DNA of 64,000 nt from JAHEEL01 sp963700375 (lineage in GTDB: Bacteria; Actinomycetota; Acidimicrobiia; Spongiisociales; UBA5794). A model generated the notes under the pieces. That model was not told where the DNA came from. It did not search any database and saw nothing but the letters and a program-made list of their open reading frames with translations. The stretch's first letter is position 1, and each line of letters begins with the position of its first letter. The position numbers and the translations under genes were made by a program. The stretch covers positions 124,001 through 188,000 of the forward strand of contig CAVOXF010000003.1 of the NCBI GenBank assembly GCA_963700375.1, given 5' to 3'. This document shows positions 43,417 to 52,076 of the stretch, one piece after another.

Positions 43417-46400
43417 TCAGACGTTGGTCTCGGCCTTCTCAGGCCGAGAGATATCGATACCAAGCGATGCAGCGGTGCGGAACACGTCCTCTTCGAGTTC
43501 CTTGAACTCGACTTCCTCACCGGCCGAGAGCATCTCGACGTTGAGGCAGAGGCTCTGCATTTCCTTCACCAGAACCTTGAACGACTCGGGGATTCCCGGC
43601 TCGGGGATGTTCTCGCCCTTGACGATCGCTTCGTAGACCTTGACGCGTCCACGGACGTCGTCGGACTTGATCGTCAGGACTTCCTGGAGGGCGTACGCCG
43701 CGCCGTAGGCCTCGAGCGCCCAGACCTCCATCTCACCGAACCGCTGCCCACCGAACTGGGCCTTGCCGCCGAGCGGCTGCTGCGTGATCATCGAGTATGG
43801 GCCGGTCGACCGTGCGTGGATCTTGTCGTCCACGAGGTGGACCAGCTTCAGGATGTACATGTAGCCGACCGTGATCGGAGAGTCGAACGGCTCACCCGTG
43901 CGGCCGTCGAACAGCGTTGCCTTCCCCACACCGTCGACGAGCACATCGCCGTCACGATTGGGGACCGTGTTCTCGAGCAGCTTGAGGATCTCGTCCTCAC
44001 GTGCACCGTCGAACACCGGAGTAGCGATCTTCGTCCAGGCCGGGGCTCCGCCAGATGCGGGACTCTCGAGATCGTCGAATGCGTTCCATCCGCGAGAGGC
44101 TGCCCAGCCGAGGTGCACTTCGAGCACCTGGCCGAGGTTCATCCGCGAAGGAACACCAAGCGGCGACAGGATGACGTCGACCGGCGTGCCGTCCGGCAGG
44201 AACGGCATGTCCTCCTCCGGGAGGATCTTCGCGATCACGCCCTTGTTTCCGTGACGACCGGCGAGCTTGTCACCCTCCGAGATCTTGCGCTGCTTGGCAA
44301 CGTAGACCCGAACGAGTTCGTTCATGCCGGGGGGAAGATCGTGACCTTCGTCGCGGCGGAATTCCTTGACGGCGATTGCCTTGCCGGTCTCCCCGTGCGG
44401 AACCTTCAGGGAGACATCGCGGACCTCACGGGCCTTCTCACCGAAGATGGCTCGAAGCAGGCGCTCTTCCGGCGTCAGCTCGGTCTCACCCTTTGGCGTG
44501 ATCTTGCCGACGAGGTAGTCACCTGGGTCGACCTCGGCACCAATGCGGATGATGCCTCGATCGTCTAGGTCCTGCAGCACTTCTTCGGCCACATTCGGGA
44601 TGTCCCTGGTGATCTCTTCGGCGCCGAGCTTGGTGTCGCGGGCCTCGATCTCGTGCTCCTCGATGTGGATCGACGTCAAGACGTCGTCCTTCACGAGACG
44701 CTCGGACAGAATGATGGCATCCTCGAAGTTGTGGCCGTTCCACGGCATGAAGGCAACGAGCAAGTTCCGACCGAGCGCAAGCTCACCGTCTTGCGTCGAG
44801 GGCCCGTCGGCGAGAACATCACCGGCCTTCACCTCATCGCCTTCTTCGACGATCGGCTTCTGGTTGATCGAGGTGCCCTGGTTCGAGCGCTCGAACTTGA
44901 GAAGTCTGAAGGTGTGCTTCTTGTTCGCACCCTTCTCCTTGACGACGATCTCGTCTCCGGTAACGGTCACGACTTCGCCGTCGACAGGTGAGATGATGAC
45001 ATCTCCGGAGTCGACGGCCGAGCGACCCTCGATGCCGGTGCCGACGAGCGGCGCGTCGGTAGTGACCAGCGGAACGGCCTGGCGCTGCATGTTTGAACCC
45101 ATGAGTGCGCGGTTGGCGTCGTCGTGCTCGAGAAACGGAATGAGTGCCGTCGAGACCGAAACGAGCTGCTTCGGCGAGACGTCCATGTAGTCGACTTCAT
45201 TCGGAGGCACCGAGTCGACCTCACCGCCGGTCTTGCGCACGAGAACCCGGTCGTTGGTGAAGGACCCGTCCTTCGTGTTGATCGGTGCGTTCGCCTGGGC
45301 GATGACGTGGCCCTCTTCTTCGGACGCAGTGAGATAGTCGATTGTGTCGGTCACCTTGCCGTCGGTGACACGACGGTATGGCGACTCGATGAAGCCGAAC
45401 CGATTCACCTTGGCGTACGAGGCAAGCGAACCGATGAGACCGATATTCGGACCCTCAGGAGTCTCAATGGGGCACATGCGCCCGTAGTGAGATGGGTGAA
45501 CGTCCCGCACTTCGAAGCCTGCACGCTCCCTGGAGAGGCCACCCGGTCCGAGCGCCGACAAGCGGCGGCGGTGGGTGAGGCTGGCGAGCGGGTTCGGCTG
45601 ATCCATGAACTGGCTCAACTGGCTCGTCCCGAAGAACTCCTTGATGGAGGCAACGACGGGACGAATGTTGATCAGCGTCTGCGGCGTGATCGCCTCGGGA
45701 TCCTGCGTGGTCATGCGCTCCCGAACAACCCGCTCGAGGCGGCTCAGCCCGACCCTGATCTGGTTCTGGATGAGCTCGCCGACCGTGCGAACGCGCCGGT
45801 TCTGGAAGTTGTCGATATCGTCGGTGTGATATCCGGCCTCGCGGTTGTGCAGCGCCATGAGATAGCGAATCGTGTCGAGGATGTCCTCGTCCGAGAGGAG
45901 GCCGTCCTCACTCTGCACGTACGAGTCGATGTCGATCTGTGGGTGACCGAGCTTCTGGTTGAGCTTGTAGCGACCGACCCGGGTGAGGTCGTAGCGCTTC
46001 GGGTTGTTGAACAGCGTGTTGATGAGGCCACGCGCCGACTCAACCGTTGTCAGCTCGCCGGGACGCAGCTTCCGGTAGAGGTCGAGCAGTGCCTCGTCCT
46101 TCGTGGAGGTCGGATCCTTGGCGAGCGTCTCGCGAATCAACTCGGAGCCATCGAAGAGGGCAAGGATGTCCTCGTCGGTCTCGGCGAGGCCGAGCGCCCT
46201 GATGAACGTCGTGACGAACTGGCGACGCTTGCGGTCGACGCGTACCCCGACCGTGCCCTTCTTGTCGACGTCGAACTCGAGCCATGCCCCGCGGCCGGGA
46301 ATCACCTTCGCCGAGTAGACGTCCCTATCGGAGGTCTTGTCGAGCGTAACGTCGAAGTAGACGCCAGGGCTCCGCACGAGCTGGCTCACGACGACACGCT

Positions 46401-46773
46401 CCGTGCCGTTGATGATGAAGGTGCCGTTGTCGGTCATCATCGGGAAGTCGCCGAGGAAGACCTGCTGCTCCTTGATCTCACCGGTCTCGCGGTTGAGGAA
46501 GCGGGCGGTGACGAACAGCGGCTTGGAGTAGTTGCTGTCGCGGTCCTTGGCTTCTTCGATCGATTCGGTCGGATCGCCAAAACGGTGGTCGGTCAGTTCG
46601 AGGGCGAGGTTGCCGGTGAAGTCCTCGATAGGAGAGATCTCCTCGAAGATTTGCCGCAATCCGCGCTCGATGAAACCATCGAACGACTCCCGCTGAACGG
46701 CGAGGAGGTCGGGAAGCGGCTGGACTTCGGGCAACTTGGCGAAGGAGAGTCGGGAAGAGCGCGCACGGGCCAA
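43417..46773 (-). CDS. rpoB: RNA polymerase beta subunit
   Basis: 1,118 residues, on the short side for Actinobacteria. The rifampicin-binding segment FFGTSQLSQFMDQPNPLASL followed by THRRRLSALG keeps the residues matching Ser/Asp/His/Ser of the sensitive enzyme; Pro replaces the usual Asn after DQ. The start is a TTG at 46773, supported by AGGAGG 8 nt upstream. It is the first gene of rpoBC, 219 nt after the rplL terminator hairpin. Confidence 0.98.
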   Translation of the reverse strand: MARARSSRLSFAKLPEVQPLPDLLAVQRESFDGFIERGLRQIFEEISPIEDFTGNLALELTDHRFGDPTESIEEAKDRDSNYSKPLFVTARFLNRETGEIKEQQVFLGDFPMMTDNGTFIINGTERVVVSQLVRSPGVYFDVTLDKTSDRDVYSAKVIPGRGAWLEFDVDKKGTVGVRVDRKRRQFVTTFIRALGLAETDEDILALFDGSELIRETLAKDPTSTKDEALLDLYRKLRPGELTTVESARGLINTLFNNPKRYDLTRVGRYKLNQKLGHPQIDIDSYVQSEDGLLSDEDILDTIRYLMALHNREAGYHTDDIDNFQNRRVRTVGELIQNQIRVGLSRLERVVRERMTTQDPEAITPQTLINIRPVVASIKEFFGTSQLSQFMDQPNPLASLTHRRRLSALGPGGLSRERAGFEVRDVHPSHYGRMCPIETPEGPNIGLIGSLASYAKVNRFGFIESPYRRVTDGKVTDTIDYLTASEEEGHVIAQANAPINTKDGSFTNDRVLVRKTGGEVDSVPPNEVDYMDVSPKQLVSVSTALIPFLEHDDANRALMGSNMQRQAVPLVTTDAPLVGTGIEGRSAVDSGDVIISPVDGEVVTVTGDEIVVKEKGANKKHTFRLLKFERSNQGTSINQKPIVEEGDEVKAGDVLADGPSTQDGELALGRNLLVAFMPWNGHNFEDAIILSERLVKDDVLTSIHIEEHEIEARDTKLGAEEITRDIPNVAEEVLQDLDDRGIIRIGAEVDPGDYLVGKITPKGETELTPEERLLRAIFGEKAREVRDVSLKVPHGETGKAIAVKEFRRDEGHDLPPGMNELVRVYVAKQRKISEGDKLAGRHGNKGVIAKILPEEDMPFLPDGTPVDVILSPLGVPSRMNLGQVLEVHLGWAASRGWNAFDDLESPASGGAPAWTKIATPVFDGAREDEILKLLENTVPNRDGDVLVDGVGKATLFDGRTGEPFDSPITVGYMYILKLVHLVDDKIHARSTGPYSMITQQPLGGKAQFGGQRFGEMEVWALEAYGAAYALQEVLTIKSDDVRGRVKVYEAIVKGENIPEPGIPESFKVLVKEMQSLCLNVEMLSAGEEVEFKELEEDVFRTAASLGIDISRPEKAETNV

Positions 46774-46836
46774 GGGAGGATCCTCCTGGTATGGATGCGA
46801 TCAGCGGGAGCTGTGGGCAGGGCTACGGAACGACTG

Positions 46837-46871
46837 AGAATAGCACAAATCCGAGATAGCGCACAGCTATC
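46837..46871 (-). promoter_or_regulatory. Candidate promoter and inverted repeat before rpoB
   Basis: A -10-like TATTCT (46842-46837 on minus) preceded by TGTGC, and an inverted repeat GATAGC-N5-GCTATC (46855-46871) about where a -35 would lie. No good -35 hexamer is visible. It could be a regulated or extended -10 promoter. Confidence 0.4.
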
Positions 46872-46992
46872 CCGGCCCTGCCTTCGGAGAGTCGTGGAAG
46901 TTCGTTCAATTGGCGGGTGCAACATACCAACAAACACGAGTGGGAGTCAAGGATGGTAGGAGCCACCAGATTCGAGCTGCGACCTAGAACGC

Positions 46993-47026
46993 GAGGAGGC
47001 CGCCGGGATTGCCCGGCGGCCTCCTC
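46993..47026 (-). terminator. Hairpin after rplL
   Basis: GAGGAGGCCGCCGGG (46993-47007), the loop ATTG, and its complement (47012-47026) form a perfect 15-bp stem 27 nt after the rplL stop. No U-run follows. It is probably a partial terminator that sets the rplJL to rpoBC ratio. Confidence 0.7.
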
Positions 47027-47052
47027 TGCCACTCAGTTGATGGGTGGCTTGG

Positions 47053-47433
47053 CTATTTGAGCTCGACCGTGGCGCCGGCACCCTCGAGGGTCTCCTTGGC
47101 CTTCTCGGCGGTCTCCTTGTCCACACCTTCCAGAACGGCGGCCGGGAAGCCGTCGACAAGCGCCTTGGCCTCCTTGAGACCGAGGCTGGTGAGGCCACGG
47201 ACTTCCTTGATCACCTGGATCTTCTTGTCGCCGACGCCGACGAGAACGACGTCGAAGTCGTCCTTCTCTTCCTCGACTGCGACTTCACCGCCGGCAGGTG
47301 CCACGGCTACTGCCATGGGGGCTGCGGCGGTCACATCGAACTTCTCCTCAAATGCTTTGAGGAACTCGGACAGCTCGAGGACACTCATCTCCTCGAAGAC
47401 ACCGAGCAGTTCCTCGCTCGTCATCTTGGCCAT
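47053..47433 (-). CDS. rplL: 50S ribosomal protein L7/L12
   Basis: 126 residues: the N-terminal dimerisation helices (LLGVFEEMSVLELSEFLKAF), an Ala/Val/Gly/Pro hinge, and the C-terminal domain with KIQVIKEVRGLTSLGLKEAK. It forms the stalk that recruits translation GTPases and binds the C-terminal helix of L10. It lies 3 nt after rplJ. Confidence 0.97.
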   Translation of the reverse strand: MAKMTSEELLGVFEEMSVLELSEFLKAFEEKFDVTAAAPMAVAVAPAGGEVAVEEEKDDFDVVLVGVGDKKIQVIKEVRGLTSLGLKEAKALVDGFPAAVLEGVDKETAEKAKETLEGAGATVELK

Positions 47434-47436
47434 GTT

Positions 47437-48315
47437 CTATTCCTCCTCGGCGGCGTCATCGGCCGCCTCATCGGTGTCTTCGGACTCGGTTCCGGCGTCT
47501 TCATCAGATGCATCGGCAACCGGCGCCTCATCATTGCTTTCGGTTGTGAGAGCTTCCTGCTCGTCAGCGTCCGCTTCGATCTCCGCTTCGACCGCGACGA
47601 CATCCTCGACAACAGCCACCTCAACGGCGGCTTCCTCGACGACGTCCTCCACAGCCTCAGCCACAGCCACCTCTTCGGCGACCTCCTCGGCAGCGACGAC
47701 ATCCTCGACAACAGCCACCTCAACGGCGGCTTCCTCGACGACGTCCTCGACAGCTTCAGCATCAGCCACCTCTTCGGCGACTTCGTCTGCGGGCTGGTCA
47801 GCTTCCTTCTTCTCGAGCAGCTGCTGCATCGCCGTTGCCGCGTTGCGCGGCAGGGCTGACAGCAAGCCGGCCATCTTCGCCATCGGTGCTTCGAAGGCAC
47901 CGGCGATCTTGGCCAGCAGCACCTCGCGGGATTCGATGTCCGCGAGTTCGGCAATTCGCTCCGGGGTCAGGAATTCCCGACCGAGGAGACCGCCCTTGAG
48001 AATCAGCACATCGTGCGTCTTCGCGAAGTCGCGAAGCGCCTTTGCGGCAGCGACGGGATCGCCATCCGCAAACGTCAGGCCGGTGGGACCGAGCAGGAGA
48101 GCGTCGAAATCGTCGATCTCCATATCGGCAGCGGCCAGGCGGGCCAGGGTCATCTTCACGACCTTGAACTCGGCGCCGTTGGCACGCAATTCTCTGCGCA
48201 GTATCTGCTGCTCCTGAACCGAAAGCCCGGCGTACTCGGCAAGGAACACGGCCTGTGCTCCCTCCAAACGCTCTTTGATGTCGGCGACAGCCTGGACCTT
48301 CTCTGGTCTTGGCAT
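47437..48315 (-). CDS. rplJ: 50S ribosomal protein L10 with a repeated acidic C-terminal extension
   Basis: 292 residues; typical L10 has about 165-180. Residues 1-172 are normal (PRPEKVQAVADIKERLEGAQ, LLGREFLTPERIAELADIES, and the helix LLSALPRNAATAMQQLLEKK that holds L12). Residues 176-208 and 209-241 are two copies of a 33-residue Ala/Val/Glu unit, 30 of 33 identical. An Asp/Glu-rich tail to 292 follows. The ATG at 48315 has GAGGAGG upstream. A leader RNA precedes it. Confidence 0.96.
   Translation of the reverse strand: MPRPEKVQAVADIKERLEGAQAVFLAEYAGLSVQEQQILRRELRANGAEFKVVKMTLARLAAADMEIDDFDALLLGPTGLTFADGDPVAAAKALRDFAKTHDVLILKGGLLGREFLTPERIAELADIESREVLLAKIAGAFEAPMAKMAGLLSALPRNAATAMQQLLEKKEADQPADEVAEEVADAEAVEDVVEEAAVEVAVVEDVVAAEEVAEEVAVAEAVEDVVEEAAVEVAVVEDVVAVEAEIEADADEQEALTTESNDEAPVADASDEDAGTESEDTDEAADDAAEEE
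47593..47790 (-). repeat. Two 99-bp tandem coding repeats in rplJ
   Basis: The units are nearly identical in DNA as well as protein, for example the shared run CATCCTCGACAACAGCCACC at 47601 and 47700. This points to a recent in-frame duplication, unlike the diverged repeats in rpsC. Confidence 0.85.
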
Positions 48316-48495
48316 TCGTCGTCCTCCTCTACGGGCTTACTTCCACACGCCCCCGTCCTTGAGGTCACCGGGGCCCGAGATAGAAAACGGGCTCCCGGCA
48401 TGAGACAGGGAGCCCTCGTGTGAGGACGACCTACGTCGGCGCCGCAATGCGGACTTACACCTACCGACGGTCTCGGGCCAAGGTTGAGATTGTGT
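48316..48495 (-). ncRNA. L10-type ribosomal protein leader with attenuator hairpin
   Basis: The rplJ leader starts near 48496. It contains paired segments around GACCGTCGGTAGG and GCCGACGTAGGTCGTCC (about 48435-48475), like the L10 leader bound by L10-L12 complexes. Further down, GGGCTCCC (48415-48408 on minus), an 11-nt loop and GGGAGCCC (48396-48389) are followed by GTTTTCT. This is an intrinsic terminator that could act as attenuator. The L10-leader assignment is by position and loose pattern, not by a covariance search. Confidence 0.6.
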
Positions 48496-48502
48496 GCAGC
48501 GG

Positions 48503-48531
48503 AGGGTAGGACGCGCAACTTCGTAGCGCAA
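48503..48531 (-). promoter_or_regulatory. Candidate promoter of rplJL
   Basis: On the minus strand TTGCGC (48531-48526), a 17-nt spacer and TACCCT (48508-48503). The -35 is the same hexamer as in the str promoter. The predicted start near 48496 gives a leader of about 180 nt. The remainder of the gap, 48532-48725, shows no gene. Confidence 0.5.
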
Positions 48532-48725
48532 TGTGGACCCGACAGACCACGTGTCCCCTCCTCCGGAGGGCGGGAGACACGCAGGTGCACCGCGACGACG
48601 CAGCGGGCCGAACTGCGAGCCGCGCGCACGAGGATTCTCGATCCCGGGCCCGATTCCGTCGCCCGAGGTCAGAGGATTGGCTGGAAGGGAGAGAATTCGG
48701 CCCGCAGCTAGCAGCTACTTGAGGC

Positions 48726-49355
48726 TCACACGCTCAGCATGACCGTCTCGAAATCGCCAATCTGCACCAACTCGATCCCGTCCTGATCGAGCGCCATCTT
48801 CGCCAGTCGGTACATGAAGGCTCGACCGGGTTCACTGAGGAACCAGTCGTGGATGGGGATCACGTACCGGGGCCGAACCAACCGCGCACGGTCGGCGCCG
48901 TTCGTGACCGACCCCCACGGTGCCGCGAACGGCATGGCAAGGATCGGCATCGTCTCCACGAAGCTGTGGCTGTCGCCGGGATGGCTCAACGCGCCGCCGA
49001 CGTGGAACCCAATATTCTGCGGGCCGGGTCCAATCGGAATCCGCTCGTGGGGAGCAGCGAACTGCGGCGTTCCCTCCGTAACAGACTCGATCCCGTGCTC
49101 AGCGAGGATGGCCTGGAGCGCCGGAGTCGTCTCGACCTCGGCTGCGTTGGAGCGTTCAAGCGCGGAGCGGAGGAAATCAACGGAGATGTGATCGGCGTGC
49201 TCATGCGTGATCAAGATCCGATCGACCCCTTCAACCATAGACGGATCAAACCGCTCATCCTGCAACGAGAACATCCCGGGATCGATGAGGATCCGGCCCC
49301 CATCGACCTCAACGAGGAGACAGGCGTGGACAAGTTTGGTGACGGAGACATCCAT
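48726..49355 (-). CDS. Metallo-beta-lactamase-fold hydrolase (UlaG-like)
   Basis: 209 residues. The metal motif THEHADH is intact, an Asp lies in LIDPGMF, and later ligand His residues are in HPGDSH and IPIHDW. The overall pattern matches the short UlaG-like hydrolases that cleave lactones, phosphodiesters or other small substrates; the substrate is unknown. It lies between rplA and rplJ, where most genomes have only a gap, and is separated from both by non-coding stretches. Confidence 0.85.
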   Translation of the reverse strand: MDVSVTKLVHACLLVEVDGGRILIDPGMFSLQDERFDPSMVEGVDRILITHEHADHISVDFLRSALERSNAAEVETTPALQAILAEHGIESVTEGTPQFAAPHERIPIGPGPQNIGFHVGGALSHPGDSHSFVETMPILAMPFAAPWGSVTNGADRARLVRPRYVIPIHDWFLSEPGRAFMYRLAKMALDQDGIELVQIGDFETVMLSV

Positions 49356-49802
49356 GACGGAGACACTACCGGGTTGACCAGCCGCCGGCCACGAGCAGCG
49401 AACAGACGTGGAGTTGGGCTCGACGCTCGGGCTCGACGCTCATGGCTCCTTCGCGCGGCAAGCGCCCGGCTGAAGGCCGGGCACTTGCTTCATGCGGGAG
49501 GGTTGGGTCCTTGACAGACCCCACTCTCGATGATTCGTGCAGACGGCGGGCCAGGAAGCCATCTACTCGTCTCCACCCCGTGACCGGCCGTGGTAGGGAC
49601 CGACCGGTCGGGTGTTCAGGGTGGTTGGGGTCCAGGGCAGGAACGGTGGTGGTTCGTTCCAGCAACGGATGCTCCAAGCGTCCCCCGCTATGTGCAACCG
49701 AGTATCGCGGACAGAACTCCGACGAGCAAACGGTTTGTGGGGGCAACGGCTTGGACCGCGGAATGCCGAGCCGCTCAGCGACTTGGCGACCATGGTCCGT
49801 CT
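49356..49802. other. 447-bp stretch without a convincing gene; hairpin at 49464-49482
   Basis: No frame here has good coding character. A hairpin GCCCGGC-tgaag-GCCGGGC (49464-49482), flanked by AAGC/GCTT, may be the rplA-side terminator. On the minus strand its loop region reads GGCCTTCAGCC, resembling the subterminal hairpins of IS200/IS605-type elements. No tnpA or tnpB is present. Confidence 0.5.
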
Positions 49803-50522
49803 CTAGCGGTGCGCTTTGACCAGATCCTCGAGGGATCCCGTGTCGACCTTCACGCCAGGACCCATCGTGGATGAGATGGACGCTCCGCGCACATAGCGGC
49901 CCTTGGTTGATGGGGGACGGGCGCGCTGGATCTCATCCGTTGCAGCGGCGAGGTTCGCGAGCAGCGCCTCGGGCTCGAACGACACACGGCCGATCGGGAG
50001 GTGGACGTTGCCATAGCGGTCATTGCGGTACTCGACACGACCGGCCTTGAAAGCCTCAACCGTCTTGCCGATGTCCTGAGTGACGGTACCGCTCTTCGGG
50101 TTCGGCATCAGGCCCCGTGGGCCGAGCACCGGACCGAGCTTGCCGACGACCGACATCATGGCCGGCGCCGCGATCACGACGTCGAAATCGAGTGCCTGCG
50201 TGCCGGACTGCATCGCGTCAGCGAGTTCCTGACCACCGACGAGATCGGCACCGGCTTCTTCGGCCTCACGGGCCTGGTCGGATTCGGCGAACACCACAAT
50301 CTTGACGTCCTTGCCGGTCCCGTGCGGAAGACTGACGGTTCCGCGAACGATCTGATCGGCGTGCCTGGGGTCGATTCCCAACTCAAAGGCGATATCGATC
50401 GATTCATCGAACTTCGCGAAGGACAGCTTGCGAACCAGGGCAATGGCGTCAGCAGGTTCGTTCACCTGCTGCTTGTCGTAGCCGCTGGCGGCGATGTTCT
50501 TGCGGTTCTTGGTCTTCTTCAT
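49803..50522 (-). CDS. rplA: 50S ribosomal protein L1
   Basis: 239 residues. VRGTVSLPHGTGKDVKIVVF and the signature GKLGPVLGPRGLMPNPKSGT are diagnostic. L1 forms the mobile stalk and represses its own operon in many bacteria. It lies 80 nt after rplK. That gap holds the inverted repeat GAGTAC-tgc-GTACTC (50571-50585), whose role is unknown. Confidence 0.97.
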   Translation of the reverse strand: MKKTKNRKNIAASGYDKQQVNEPADAIALVRKLSFAKFDESIDIAFELGIDPRHADQIVRGTVSLPHGTGKDVKIVVFAESDQAREAEEAGADLVGGQELADAMQSGTQALDFDVVIAAPAMMSVVGKLGPVLGPRGLMPNPKSGTVTQDIGKTVEAFKAGRVEYRNDRYGNVHLPIGRVSFEPEALLANLAAATDEIQRARPPSTKGRYVRGASISSTMGPGVKVDTGSLEDLVKAHR

Positions 50523-50602
50523 CGTTGCTCCTTGTGGTCCAGACGGGGCGATGAACCCCTCCCACGTCGTGAGTACTGCGTACTCGTTGGATGTCGCCGG
50601 CG

Positions 50603-51031
50603 TCAGCCGACGACGGTGATTCCCATCGAACGGGCGGTGCCCTCGACGACCTTCATTGCACCCTCGACGTCGTTCGAGTTCAGGTCGGGCATCTTGATTT
50701 CTGCGATCTCCCGGATCTGGTCACGCGTGACGCTGCCGACCTTCACCTTGTGGGGCTCGGGTGAACCCTTCTCGAGTCTCGCTGCTTGCCGCAGCAGGAC
50801 GGCGGCCGGTGGCGTCTTGGTGACAAAGGTGAAGCTGCGATCTTCGTAGATCGAGATCTCCACCGGGACGATCGTCCCAACCTGGCTCGCCGTGGCGTTG
50901 TTGTACGCCTGGACGAAGTCCATGATGTTCACGCCATGCTGGCCGAGTGCAGGGCCCACCGGAGGGGCAGGACTGGCCTGTCCGGCCGGGATCTGCAGCT
51001 TCAACATGGTCATCAGTTTCTTGCGACCCAT
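50603..51031 (-). CDS. rplK: 50S ribosomal protein L11
   Basis: 142 residues. LQIPAGQASPAPPVGPALGQ at the N-terminus and the rRNA-binding C-terminal domain are normal. L11 is part of the GTPase-associated centre and the thiostrepton site. It lies 20 nt after nusG. Confidence 0.97.
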   Translation of the reverse strand: MGRKKLMTMLKLQIPAGQASPAPPVGPALGQHGVNIMDFVQAYNNATASQVGTIVPVEISIYEDRSFTFVTKTPPAAVLLRQAARLEKGSPEPHKVKVGSVTRDQIREIAEIKMPDLNSNDVEGAMKVVEGTARSMGITVVG

Positions 51032-51051
51032 CAGGGAACCTCGCTCGGGGT

Positions 51052-51675
51052 TTAGTACTTGACGATTTGGTCGAAGTTGAGTTCGACCGGAGTTTCACGA
51101 CCGAAGATGTCGACGAGAACCCGCACCTTGGACTGGTCCACATTGATGTCTTCGATAACACCGTTGAAGTCGGCGAAAGGTCCTTCGACCACCCGGACGG
51201 TCTCTCCGACCTCCCAGGCCGGCTTGAACGTGGGCTTCTCTTTCTTGCCCTCTTCTTTCTCGACGCCGAGGATGCGCTCAACCTCACGACGAGACAGCGG
51301 TGTCGGTTTGGTCTGGGATCCAACGAATCCGGTGACGCTCGGGGTGTTGCGAACGGCGTACCACGAGTCATCGTCGAGGTACATACGCACGAGCACGTAC
51401 CCGGGGAACTTCTTGCGCTGGACGGTGACCTTCTTGCCGCCCTTGTATTCGACTACGTCCTCCATCGGAATGGCAACGTCGAAGATCTTGTCCTCGAGGT
51501 GCATCGACTTGACGCGGGTCTCGAGGTTCGCCTTGACCTTGTTCTCGTAGCCTGAGTACGAGTGGATGACGTACCAGCCGCCAGGCAAATCGTACGGGCT
51601 GAGCGGCTTCTGCTCAACCTCCGCCGCAGCCGTTTCGTCCTGGTCGTCGAGGATATCCGGTGTTGCTTCGCTCAT
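51052..51675 (-). CDS. nusG: Transcription elongation/antitermination factor NusG
   Basis: 207 residues. An acidic, Ala/Glu-rich N-terminal extension precedes the NGN domain (GGWYVIHSYSGYENKVKANL). The C-terminal KOW domain has GETVRVVEGPFADFNGVIED. It links RNA polymerase to S10 or Rho. The ATG at 51675 shares its A with the secE stop (TAATG). The longer frame upstream belongs to the secE N-terminus. Confidence 0.96.
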   Translation of the reverse strand: MSEATPDILDDQDETAAAEVEQKPLSPYDLPGGWYVIHSYSGYENKVKANLETRVKSMHLEDKIFDVAIPMEDVVEYKGGKKVTVQRKKFPGYVLVRMYLDDDSWYAVRNTPSVTGFVGSQTKPTPLSRREVERILGVEKEEGKKEKPTFKPAWEVGETVRVVEGPFADFNGVIEDINVDQSKVRVLVDIFGRETPVELNFDQIVKY

Positions 51676-51957
51676 TAGGTCATGTTCTCCAAGAAGAACA
51701 GTACGCCCTTCGAGAATCCCCAATCGAGGCCGAAGACGAACAGTGTGATGACCGCAGTCACGGCAAACACCACGACGGAGTACGTTGTGAGTTCCTCGCG
51801 TGAAGGCCACGCGACCTTCTTCAGCTCCTGTCGCACCTCGCGGCAGGAACTGCCGGAAACCGACGCGCTGCTTCTTCTTCGGTTGGTTGGCTTCACGACG
51901 CTTCTTCTTAGCGCGCTCGTCCTCTTTCGCCTGAAGGCGACGCATCTCGCGGTTCAA
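51675..51957 (-). CDS. secE: Protein translocase subunit SecE, interrupted by a +1 frameshift
   Basis: SecE clamps the SecY channel. Its membrane part REVRQELKKVAWPSREELTT plus one helix (VVVFAVTAVITLFVFGLDWG) lies in one frame, ending at 51675. Its N-terminus NREMRRLQAKEDERAKKKRR to GFRQFL lies in another frame, starting at a TTG (51957) with a perfect AGGAGG 7 nt upstream. Reading CTG-CGC in place of CTG-CCGC at about 51841-51846 joins them into a 93-residue SecE without gap. So there is one extra base (on minus, a C). The downstream frame's own GTG (51896) has no ribosome site. SecE is essential, so a sequencing error is likely; programmed shifting is less so. Confidence 0.85.
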
Positions 51958-51977
51958 CTGCACTCCTCCTGAGTGGG

Positions 51978-52051
51978 CAGGGGTGGCGGGACTCGAACCC
52001 ACAACTTCCGGTTTTGGAGACCGGCGCTCTGCCAATTGGAGCTACACCCCT
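51978..52051 (-). tRNA. trnW: tRNA-Trp (anticodon CCA)
   Basis: 74 nt. The acceptor AGGGGTG pairs with CACCCCT. The anticodon arm is CCGGT-CTCCAAA-ACCGG and the T-arm GTTCGAGTC. The 3' CCA is not encoded. It lies directly upstream of secE, as in mycobacteria. Confidence 0.95.
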
Positions 52052-52076
52052 CCGGCCGGTTGAGGCCCGAGCCGAG

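Noticed and set aside
45540..45660. Pro in place of Asn in the rifampicin region of rpoB as a possible resistance change
   Set aside because: The key Ser, Asp, His and Ser positions are of the sensitive type; a single lineage-specific Pro is not enough to claim resistance.
45124..46959. 611-residue plus-strand frame opposite rpoB
   Set aside because: Shadow of a complete, conserved rpoB.
49366..49746. 126-residue minus-strand frame between the metallo-hydrolase gene and rplA
   Set aside because: Composition is not protein-like and there is no ribosome site; the frame crosses a hairpin. Treated as non-coding.
51052..52035. A 327-residue NusG with a long N-terminal extension
   Set aside because: The extra part is the secE N-terminus in the same frame because of the one-base shift; NusG starts at 51675.
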